A stretch of DNA of 64,000 nt, from NCBI GenBank assembly GCA_947652115.1, contig OX393564.1, positions 638,586-702,585 of the forward strand, given 5' to 3'. The notes below the pieces were generated by a model. It made no database searches, was not told where the DNA came from, and was given only the letters and a program-made list of their open reading frames with translations. The DNA is from Blastomussa wellsi (lineage: Eukaryota > Cnidaria > Anthozoa > Scleractinia > Plerogyridae). Below, piece by piece: positions 1 through 11,600 of this stretch. The position numbers were made by a program, and so were the translations under genes. Positions within the stretch are counted from its first letter, which is position 1. Each line of letters starts with the position of its first letter.

Positions 1-652
1 CCTCCTCCCCCTCCTCCTCCTCCCTTCTCCTTTTCCTTTCTACTTTCCCCTCCCCCTCCGTCTCTCCTCTTCCTCCTCTCCCTTCCTCTCCTCATCTCCC
101 CCTCCTCCTTTCTCTTCCTCCTTTCCACTCCTCCTCCTCTCCCCTCCTCCTTTCCCTCTCCTCCTTCCTCTTCCTTTCTACTCCTCTTCCTCCCCCTCAT
201 CTCCCCCTCCTCTGTTCCCTCTCCTCCTTTCTCTTCCTCTTTTCCACTCCTCCTCCTCTCCCCTCTTCTAATTCCTCTCCCTTCCCCTCCTCTTTCCCCC
301 TTCTCTCTTCCCTTTCTCCTCCCCCTCCTCCCTTCTCCTTTTCCTTTCTCATTTCCCCTCCCCCTCCTCTCCCTCCCCTTCTCTCTCCTCCTCGTCCTTC
401 TCCTCTCCCCTCCTCTCCATTCCTCTCCCCTCTCCCCCTCCTCCTTTCTCTTCCTCCTTTCCACTCCTCCTTCTCTCCCCTCCTCACCCCTCCTCCTTTC
501 CCTCTCCTCCTTCCTCTTCTTCCTTTCCACTCCTCCTCATCCCCCCTCCTCTCCCTCTCCTTCCCCTCTCCTCCTTTCTCTTTTTCCTTTCCACTCCTCC
601 TCCTCCCCCCTCTCCCTCCTCCCCCTCTCCCTCCTCCCCCTTTCCCTCCCCT
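1..652. repeat. Pyrimidine-rich low-complexity tract (CCTCCT/CTCCTC-type)
   Basis: Almost every base on the + strand is C or T, in irregular CTC/CCT/TTCC units, up to about position 652 where normal sequence resumes. The purine strand gives a spurious Arg/Glu/Gly-rich open frame. The tract lies in an EML intron, just upstream of the first exon visible in the window (716). Confidence 0.95.
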
Positions 653-715
653 ATCTTAAACTCAGATTGAAAGAGTGCAATGAATTTTGCCTCTCTGTGA
701 TTAAATTCTCAATAG

Positions 716-3700
716 GATAATGGCAAACAGCTGGCTTGTGTGGATGCATTAGATGATGAGTTTCATCTCACTGTGTGGGAATGGGAAGAAAGAATAATCA
801 CACAGCAAAGCAAGGTTTGGGACTGAAAATAAAGAGGATATGAATGACTAGCCTTGTGTGTGCTGTTATATAAATTATATAAGATTAATAAAATAAATTT
901 ATTGATTAAAATTATAATTACATGTACATTTTAATAAAGAAATAATCATTGGCCACATTGTGTATATTGTGGTTGGCTTACAATGCTTCTGGTGTGAACA
1001 GGGCCAAACTAGTACTGTTGTGGCAGTGCTTTTTGATCCAGATGACAGCAATACTCTTGTTACAAGTGGAAAGGAGCATGTCTCCTTCTGGAGGCTTCAC
1101 AATACAAGACTGGAGAGGAAGAATGGCTATTTTGAGGTACAGTGTACTTGTGTTACAGTTATTGTGTGTACACATTGTATTATGAAGTTACTGCTGAAAA
1201 CAATTTTTTCTGTTTTTTATTAGGAAGGTTAAATATACATCCATTGGCTGTTGAAATTTTAATTAGCACATTTTCATCTTTAGTAGTTTGCTGTTTTCAG
1301 TGTCAGGGCTCCAAGCTTATGTTTTTCAGAAGTCGCCTTTTGGCTTCTTCCTTCTATAAAATGGTCGCCACTACACAAATTTTGGTTGCCAAAAGAAAAG
1401 TGCTGTTAAGCAGGACACCTCATGTCAGTTTTACATAAAGCACTGCCACTGACCTCTATGAGTCAAAATCGTTCGAAGAACGTTTCCACATTGTTATTTT
1501 CGTTGGCATTCAAGAATTTTTTGATCAACTGTTGAAATTGTGAAGAAAAGCAAGTAAAAGATTAAAGAAACAGGCAAGGAGGATAAACATACAAAACAAG
1601 TCAATTATCGTGCAGTACAGTCAAATAAAGTTACGGAAATGAAAATCTATGAAAGTTCGCATGCAAATGGACCTGTAGCAGGATGGGCAATTGGATAATT
1701 ATGCAGACAAATTTCTTTGGCTTAGTATTTTTAAATACCTAAAGGTGATGCCTAAGAAGTCCTTTTAGGACATACATCCTTTGCACTGCGCTGGTCGCCA
1801 GTTTGGCGACCTGTTCAGCAAACTTAGTCACCAAATTTTATTTTCACTCGCCATGGTGACCAAAATGGTTGCAGATTGGAGCACTGAGTGTAACCTATTT
1901 TCAGACTTGTAAAGATCAAGTGTCTTTAATTATTGTAAAAACATAGTGCTGACATTATTGTGATGAGTTTGACTGCATCAATGATCATGTAGGTGTTGTG
2001 GATCCCAAATAGGTCATGCAGTCTGATCTGGTGTTTCAGTAGCAATAAGTTAGCTTTCTAAAATTTTTATCTGGTAGAAATACGAGATCCCGCAATACTT
2101 CACATGCTTAGAGTTTTCACCCAATGGAGATGTCATCACTGGTGATTCAAATGGTTCAATCACAGTTTGGGGAAAAGGTAACAGCAAGTCATATATAAAT
2201 CTTTTTGTTATTCAATAAAGTGTCATATTGCCCATATATGATCATGAAGCGATTGTTATCCATCATTTACACCCTATAGATATCCTGCGATATACGTTAA
2301 GTAATGATAACTTGGCCAAAGCCTTGCAAAGCGCCACAATTATATAACAGCAACTTTTCTAGCTGTAAAATGTGCCTTGTTGACAATTTGTTGAATAATA
2401 AAATAATTATCTTGCTCATTCTTGTGGAATATTGTCTGATTTTAGCCAACTCGACCTATGATATTCCACGCAATTTCACAGGATAACTGTTAATCGCTGT
2501 GCAGTGAAGCAAAGCAGCTTGCTAATAATTAATCTTCTGTTGACACATTCTGGAAAGTTTTGCGTACTGTGTTGCGCTGTAGCAAATTCCTCGTGTTCGT
2601 ACACCCTCTGCCTTGTTTTCATTACCTACTGTGCCTCTTGCAAGTGTAATGGCGTCTCACATGGCTGCCCTTCTGAATTTTTAAGATGATAATTATTTCT
2701 CTCCTCTTGCAAGTAAGAAACACCTTTTTGGAGTTCCAAATGGGAAAAAAAACTCTAAAGGACACTGGACTGCAGAAAAAGAGAACTCCAAAGTTGTAAA
2801 GGTGACAAACAGCACTTTGCATTTGGAGCAATATTATAAATCAACTTCAAATGGGTCAAAAAATTTTCAACTGACTCAGGAAATCACTGCTGAACATAAG
2901 TAACTGTTGTCTTCAAATGATGATTTGGTTAACAACAATCTTATTCCTGATTATCTGATTTAACTAGAAAACTTTCATTTGGTTTGGATTTGCGTGTTAT
3001 TTGTACACAGGAGTTCCCGGGAGCAGTTATCGTCTGTTTTAACACAAAAAGGGATTCATTTGTTTGCTTCTAGAAGCGAATATCATGTTTATGTAAACAA
3101 ATTGTCCTTCCTTCGTTTTTCATAGTTTATGCTTTAGAAGCGGCATTCTGTAAAACCATGAAAACTTTCACCGGAACCAGAGCCTGTTGAATTCACAGTC
3201 TAACATGCATGAGAATTTTGATTTTCAAGATTATTTCAAATCAATATGAACATTTTCTGATCAATCAGAATCTATGTAATATGTACATCTGAAATGAAGT
3301 CATTGTGGCCAAGCCTGTGATGCATGTTTTTATGTTTATCAACTGAGCAAGTTTGTCTAAATGTTAGCTGCAGCACTTAACTTCTTCTTCTTCCATTCAA
3401 CTAATAATGTTATAACGTCTTAGGAAAATCATTAAATAGTACTTAACTTCTTATTTAGAACTTCAAGTTTATTATCAAAATATTGTAAGTTTCCTGCTGG
3501 CTTGCAAGAGATGCAGTGCATAAATCTGTCTTGTACTGCCATTGCTTTTCAGTTTCAAAGAAGATCAAGTTTGTTGTAAGAAATGCACATGAGGTATAGT
3601 TTTTACTGATCAATAGTTGTAACTATTAACTAGTCAGAAGCTCTAATTAAAATCCTCCTTTGATACTGCTTGCTGATAATTCTTCCTTCTTGTTTGCCTT

Positions 3701-5627
3701 GACTCTCTGGCTGGATGGCTTACTGTCTGTCTGACTGGATGGCTTACTGTCTGTCTCTGGCTGAATGGCTTACTGTCTGTCTGTCTGACTGGATGGCTTT
3801 CTGTCTGTCTGTTTGTATGTTTCTTGCTGGCTGGCTGATTATATGGCTGTCCATCCATCCATCTACCTTCCTCTGTCTTGTATGCTAGTTATCACTGTCT
3901 GTGATTTCACCGGCAAGTCTAAAAGTCTGATGAAAATAATTTTGAGGTACAAAGATCAAAAGAGGTGACTGGGATTGTTAATAAGCTGGCTAATTTTTTT
4001 TCTTGGTTAATATCTGGGGCGGGGGGTACTCAATTCCTGCACTATATGGGGATGTGCTGCTGGATAGGGAGTGCTTTTTGACCCCTCAGTCCTGAACAGG
4101 GTACCAGTACATAATTCAAGCAAGTCTGTCCCTAACAGGGTATAGATATTAAAGAGTCAACCTAGACAGGGTATTGGCTTCAAGACTTTTAAGCACATCC
4201 AAAATCAGGAACATTCATCAGTATATATTTAGCTGGTCATCATTCAACATGAGATAATTTACTAGTAAGACTAGATATTAGCTCTATCCAGCTTTTTGTA
4301 CGATCACATTGAAGTTCTTTTGTTTTTAACAGAAAAGCATTTTGAGCCTACTGTTGTTAGAGAATGGGACATTGTTGAGTGGTGGTTTGGATGGCAAGCT
4401 ATCAGCATGGGATGCTAATAAATATTTCAACACACCATTACAAGAAACCCAGGTGAGCAAGGATTAATTAAAAATGTTTTGAACAAAATGTGAGCACAAT
4501 AATATTCTGGAATGATTGAAAATAGTTTTGAATTTAATTTGTTTAATTTATACCCTCAGCTTGACAGTGGTTTGGGTGGAATCTGTGCTATTGGCCCATT
4601 ACATACAGGAGATGACATTAATGTTCTTACTGGAATGACAAATAATAGCATTGTGGAAGGCTCCCTAAATTCTTCTTTTCATACTGTTGTTCAGGTATGC
4701 AATAATCAATTTTCCTTGTAGACATTTCCTCTTATTCTTGAAGTAAGACTCATCAAATATTGATATTAATATTAGGCTAAGATTCCACAGGGTAAGTCAG
4801 AAACTGATTGGGCGGAATCAATTTAAATGGCACACTGCATATCCATTTTCACAGGTGCACTCGTCTGCCATTCTGGGCCCTCAAATTAATATACACCTTG
4901 TTACATCAAGGCTCTCCCAAGCCTACCCATTCCTAATCAGTGGCAATTCTACTTTTTTACAAAAAGTTCAACTCTGATTGTTTGAAACAGCAGAAAAATC
5001 AAGTTGTAATGCCTGTTCTCACAAGGCAAAATGCGAAACTGTTAATGTTAATGTTAGTCGATAAGGTGAAAAGTTGAAAAAGGTTAGCCCGTACCTAATA
5101 TTTTTTTGTGTAAATATTGTCCACTTTTAATGCCTATTTCACTTTTCTAAAACAAAGCAATGGATAAAAATGTCCATCTGTTCACTGCTAAGAAGCGGTG
5201 TCATTGTCACTACAAAAAGGTACCTTCAATGTGGTTAGAAACAATCTTATCAAAAGCACGAAAAAGGTATCTTTTTCAGACTGAAGAATAATCTTATTAA
5301 ATATGAGAAAAATGTACCTTGTTAGCCGCTTCAAGAAATTGTTGATTTATTATTCACATGTAAAAAATACAGCGGTCTGAAACACGATTGGAAAAGATTT
5401 TATTGTGAGACTCATCGAGTAAATTCCAAATTATACGTGCCAAGTTAGTTCAAACTAAGATGTTGGCAGATCGATCTCCTACGTTGGCAAATTGACATAT
5501 TGACATGACATTGGCGAACTGAACTAGATGTTGGTGAATCGACCTCATATGTTGGTGAACTGGTCATTGGCGAATTAGCATGTTTGCGAAATGACCGGCA
5601 TTCTCCCAGGCAGGCATTTTCAGAGGA

Positions 5628-5668
<41 letters not shown>

Positions 5669-8600
5669 GTATAACAATATAATTTGGTTTTATACGAAGG
5701 GCTAACACTCGAAACGTCAGCACTTGAATCTTTTTACGGTGGCCAATTGACATTATCAACCCAGTTGATAAAACCAAATTATATTTTCAGAGGAGTTCCA
5801 GGACATAAGAATCCCATGAAAACACATGCGTACAATATGTTCATTAAATGGCGCCAATGGTGGACAACTGACAATCACAAGGATTGTGCTCGCGAAAACA
5901 TATTTGATGGAAGATAATAACACGCCATATTTGTTTCTTGAGTACAAGCGGAAAAGTATCAAATGGCGCCAACCGCAAAGAGCTGCTAATCAGGAGGATT
6001 GACACGAAGCGGCTAACAAGGTACATTTTTCGCACTTTTGATAAGATCTCTTCTAACCTCTGTCAATAAAGGTACCTTTTTGTAGTTGTGATGACACTGC
6101 TTCTTAGCAGTGAAAAGATGGACATTTTAATCTAGAGTTTTGTTTTGGAAAAGTGATATAGGCATTAAAATCGGACAATAAGGTAAGGTAAGTCTGCTGT
6201 CGGGCCTAGTGGCCCATCAGGCCGGAGCTTATCCCCGGTTTCCGAAGCATGAAGCGACAGAGAGTATTTCTACTCCCCCCTGGATGGGATGCTAGTCCAT
6301 CGCAGGGTTACCCCCCAGCAGTAAATTCGCCGGTACCCATTTGTACACCTGGGTGAAGAGAGGCACTGTGAGAGTAAAGTGTCTTGCCCAAGAACACAAC
6401 GCAGTGCCCCGGCCAGAACTCGAACCCGGACCGTCCGATCCAGAGTCCAGCGCACTAACCATTAGGCCACTGCGCCTCCCACAAATATTTTCACTGGAAA
6501 GCTAAAAATGGTACCTTTTTTAAAAAAGGTATTGACCAACATTATCAAAAAAGATAACAATTTCACATTTTGTCCCGTGAGAACAACTTGATTTTTCTGC
6601 TATTTTAGACAATCAGAGTTGAACTTTGTATAAAAAAGTAGAATTGCTGGAACCTTTCACTGATTATCCGTCCCCTGTGCACAAACGCACACCACCACAT
6701 CCTAACAGAGGCTGTGTAGTGACAGTATCACAATTCACTTGCAGCTTCATTTTATGGCTAGTCATTGTTAGTAGCTATACTAAATATAATGTTTTTTCCC
6801 CTCTCTGAGTGCAGAGTCATAAAGATGAGGTAAATGCCCTGGCAGTGCATCCTAATGAGGCACAGTTTATCAGTGCATCTCTAGACCACTCTGTTTCTTT
6901 GTGGGATGCTGAAACTCATCAAGTTATTTGGACAGTTGATGTGGAGGTACAAAATTTGTAATTATAACACTCTTTTCAATTGATACATGCCGGTACATGG
7001 ACAGTGCGACTTCTGGAATATTTAGTTTTTCAAGCAATGTCAATTTACAGGGTGCAAAGAATTTATTATATAGATCTATGTTGTACGTAATTTTTGATTT
7101 AACTGAGGTAGTGTTATTTTTAACTAGGTGATTTTAATGTTAACTTTAGTTTTTCTACTAGTAAATATTTTTATTGTTTTAAGTTAGCAGGTTAGTTTAA
7201 GTCAAGGTGATTTAAATTTTCAACAAATTATGTTTTTGATTAACCCTCAGCGTTACAGTTTAGGGTTAGGGCCAGTGTGTGTTGCCATGCCAAATACATT
7301 GTTTGTAATACAACACACAAAGCTGTGCTTATGATACCGAGTCAATTTGGACACCACTGATGAGCTTTGCTAAGGATCCTTGTTAGTCCTGGAATGAATA
7401 ATGTTGGCTTGTTTGATATCAATCTTGATGCCTGGATCTTTCTTTTCCCAGTTTCCCATCAAGTCAGCAGATTTTTATTCCACTGGTGATATATTGGCAT
7501 TAGGAACCACTGTTGGAAGGTATGGTATAATTTACAAAGCATATTAGAACTTTTGTTTACTTCAGTTAAAGCTGTTTTGTAGGCAGTGTGGCTCGGGCAT
7601 TGGGCTCGCAATCTGTAAATCATAGGTTTAAACCCTGTTCTGACCACTAGCTGGTGTTGTTCCTGTTAGCCCTGAGTTCAACCTCTTGGCTATGCTTGTA
7701 AGTAACCAACTGGTCTGCCACCTGCCTGTTGGGACTCTTAACCTTGTCATGTTTATTTACATCATCAATTCTGTCATTATTTGTTTGGTCAAAAACAATT
7801 TTTCCTGACAAATTATAAAATGATTTACGTACGTTGTAATAAATTATTTGATGTAAGGTTGTTGTTGTTATATATATAATGTATATCTTAGTTAGAGCTC
7901 TGTGTTTGTTTTTCAGATGGATTGTATTATTATGTGAATCCGGTATGCATATTGCTTCATTCCAAGATGGCACATCTCCATTATCTGATTTGGAATATGC
8001 AAAAGGTAAAAAAGAAACAAACAAACATACATCCAAGAGAAAGTTCTCAATGCAGCTGGGAATTCCTTGAATTCCAACTCTTCAAATAAATTATTATTTG
8101 AAAAGCTTAGAACCCAGAGCTGGGGGGGGTAGTACTCCCTTATATGGGCAAAACAGGGACGTGCCACTGGATAGGGTATGGTTTTTGACCCCTCAGTCCT
8201 GAACAGGGTATGAATATTAAGGAGTCGTCCTGTAAAGGGTATGACTTCAAGACTCTCGTCGAGTTTTAAGCATATCCGTAATCCGTATCAGTATTTATTT
8301 AGTCAGTCATCAGTCAACATTAGATCATTTTCAGGACTAGATATTAGCGCTATAGTGTAAAAGCCCATTTTCCTTGGTCCTAAACAGGGTATATGTTTGA
8401 GGTTATTTTGGTCCTAAACAGGGTCAGAGTTACAGACCTCCAGCAGCACCCCTATACCCTGAAACATGGGTCAAGTACCCCCCCCCCCCCTCCCCCTCTG
8501 GGGCTTAGAATCCTTGGGAATGTCTGGAAAACGAAAATATTGTAGTTTATATTTCAACTGAAACATAGTCATTCAAAAAAGTCGTTCAAACTAATTCTGT

Positions 8601-11600
8601 TTGATTTGTAACCAGATGGAGAACACATAGCAGTTGCATCCCATGATGGCAATATTTATGTCCATGCGGTTTATGATGAAGGGACAACGTATAGAAGAGT
8701 TGGCTGCTGTTCGGTGAGTTTTTCATTGTCTTGGCAGGAAGCAAGCAGGAGACTTAATACTGCAACAGAGAGTGTAATAAAATGTAAGGGAAACTTGGAG
8801 TGAGAGTAAGCCAAACTGTTTCTTAAAGCCACCAGTGCTGTACCCAGTTGGTAGCAAACCTGCAGTTAAGCCAGTTTGGCCCAGTGAAGCAACCACAAGT
8901 CACAAGTATTTCCACTGCTCCTGAATTAAAAAGTCTTGTGGTATAACCGATCATTTTGATCAAAGCTGTATGTCTGTTGTCTGTCGACAGGGCCACAGTG
9001 AACCGATCATGTTTCTGGATTGGTCTGTTGATGGCTGCTTCCTTCAAAGTTTGTCCACTGATTATGAGCACATTGTTTGTAAGTATATAACAACCACAAA
9101 GTAGACCATGTACGTAGAAAGGAACAAGCTGGATTTCCAAAGAAAAAGAGCACAGTAGATCAAATATTCATCCTCCATAACATCAGAGAACACGTCAATG
9201 AGTGGCAGGGTGACATTATATGCACTTTTTGTCGATTTTGAAAAAGATTTCAACTCTGCATGTACACCATGAAGAATTGTGGAGGATCATGGAGGCCTAT
9301 GGTGAAGATCATGTATGACATGTACTGGATGAGGGAGAGCAAACAAGATGGTTCAAGATCACCACTGGCATTAAATAACATTGTTATTAACAAGGATGTG
9401 TAATGTCAGGCTTCCTGTTCCTACTTTCTTTTGACTGGACAAATTATGTGAAGCACAAAAATGCAAAGTGATGAGAATGAATACACAAAGAGCAGACAAA
9501 GTAATGATTGCAAGAGTAGATGTTAAAGTGCACCAAACCCCCAAATTTAATTGCAGCTGGAAGAAATGTTTATACCACGTGAAGTAAATTGGCGCAACTC
9601 CTCTATTTTCTTTTGTGGGGTTGAAGTAGAGAAATATTTGGCTCAAGTCTGCATCCCCATGGGACCTAGGGTGAGTAGAGCTGTGACGTAGAAAGGAGAA
9701 TCGTGTGCGACTGCTTCCCGTGTTGTTTACGATTTTCAGTATTGTGTACTCTTTTGTCAGTCGCTTGGCATTCTTTATTTCTCTCAGGTCCTCTCAAAAC
9801 GAATCAATGAACAGTGGTGGAAATTCACTGCAATGATCATTCTTCGATTCCGTCTACATCCGCAGTTCAAATATAAATTATTTCATATATTTTGCATCAG
9901 CAGTGAATGAGACTGACCAAGTTGTCATTCACCTTTCTACATCATAGCAAATACTAGCCCCAAACCCCCAATTACTCGGACTTGAACCAAGATGGCGGCA
10001 ATTTTGGAGCAATTTTTTAAACTTCGGAAAGTTCTAAAAAATCGTAGATTACTACAAAAATTTACTACAAAAATTGTGAAAAATTATGCAGTGACAGAAA
10101 CAAAATTGGGGTTAGGTGCACTTTGATGAAGATCTGGAACACACGGAGTATTGGCCGGAATACAAAAATAAAACTGTTTAAGACCTTGGCATGACCAGTT
10201 CTATTGTATGGATGTGAAGCATGGAAACTAACAGCTGCCAAGGAGAAGAAACTCTTACTATTTGGTGGCCACAACGCATCCGAAACTACACGATTTCTCA
10301 AGTAACAGGCGTAAAGAAGATCAGTAATGAAATCCAAAGGAGAAGATGGAACTGGATTGGCCATGTGCTCAGAAAGGAGAGGAATGGTGACTGCCTGGTC
10401 ACGATGGAGTTGCAACCTGAAGGGAAAAGAGTGAGACAACCTAAAACCACATGGAGAAAGACAGTGGAAAAGAATCCAGGCAAGAGAGATGGATCAGCTG
10501 GGCTGAAGTCAGGGGTGTAGCACAAGACAGGGTTGGTTGGCGAGAGAAAGTTACAGCCTTATGCCTCATGGCATGGAGAGAACTATAACTAACTATATCA
10601 CAACCAGTCTGTAAATCATACAGTTTGGCATTATTTTTTGGACTCTATACAATAATAAAGATTATTCTTAACAACAAAGAGTGACTGTGTACTAAAGAAT
10701 TTTTTGAACTAGCACAGATAGAATGAGAAAAGAACATGTTTAGATGTTATGCTCCAGTAATTACAAATGTGGACTTCTTTTAAATTACTGCCCTCTGCCA
10801 TCACAAATTTGATTGCACAATACTTGCATTGCAATAAAAAAAATGAAAATGGGCTTAACTCATCATTTTTTCTCAACAGTACTTTTCAATGTAAGCTTTG
10901 TTTGCAGGGGAGATTGGTGGATTTCAAAGAGAAGAATCACAGGATGTCATTCGTGATGTTGACTGGTCCACAAGAAATGTCATGCTGGGATATGATGTAG
11001 CAGGTAGTCCCTTTAGCTTTTCTTTAGGTGGGGGTGACAATCCCTGCTACCAAGGTTGAATATAAAGCTTGAATGAAGGCTGGCCCAGATCCTGCTATCA
11101 AGCCAAAATAAAAATTTTCTAACAGTTTGGAAATTGTAGGATTTTACTTGATGATGTTTTTTTAGCCTTAGTTGGTTAAAACCTTCATTGTACATTAACT
11201 TTTACCTACCTTGTTGTTATCCAGTTATACAATCAGATCACAATATTATGCTACTTGAATCCTGGCTTTATTCAGTATAACTCGCCATGTTTTTTTAGGT
11301 GCATGGACTTCTCAACCAGATGATGGTAACTTGGTGAACAGCTCTGACCTGGCATGGTCACGCGAAGTTTTTGCTGTTGGAGATGAGTTAGGATACATTC
11401 GCTTGTTTAGATTCCCATGCAGTCAACCCGGGGTAAGTGATTTTATTAGTACTTTGGAATATCCAGTAAAACCCATGAGTGTGTATTTGATGGAAGGCAA
11501 TTTGATTAGGATATTTTCTTCTGGCCAAACATAATTTTGAACATGTAACTTCTTAATAATTCATCAAGTTAAAGCAAAGGAAACCATGACCATGGTTTGG

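Larger units (their letters stand above)
4943..6647. mobile_element. Long foldback element with ~400-bp inverted arms, containing nested insertions
   Basis: Left arm about 4943-5345 and right arm about 5998-6647 are imperfect reverse complements. Both carry GCGGCTAACAAGGTAC, CTTCTTAGCAGTGAA and GCAATTCTAC in opposite orientation. The arms enclose a Penelope-related fragment (5638-5797), and the right arm is split by a SINE (6181-6481). No coding capacity is seen. It occupies most of the EML intron between 4694 and 6815. Confidence 0.75.

Noticed and set aside
197..487. 96-residue minus-strand ORF rich in Arg, Glu and Gly
   Set aside because: It is the purine strand of the CT-rich tract; no codon structure or splice context.
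6181..6481. A functional tRNA gene on the minus strand
   Set aside because: A and B boxes are present, but the acceptor stem does not pair and the sequence continues into a SINE body that recurs at 13690-13952.
7647..8036. 129-residue minus-strand ORF
   Set aside because: Overlaps EML exon 7917-8005 on the opposite strand, has no recognisable domain and no splice support.
10065..10439. 124-residue minus-strand ORF
   Set aside because: Antisense to the LINE C-terminal region, which gives a recognisable RT sequence on the + strand.
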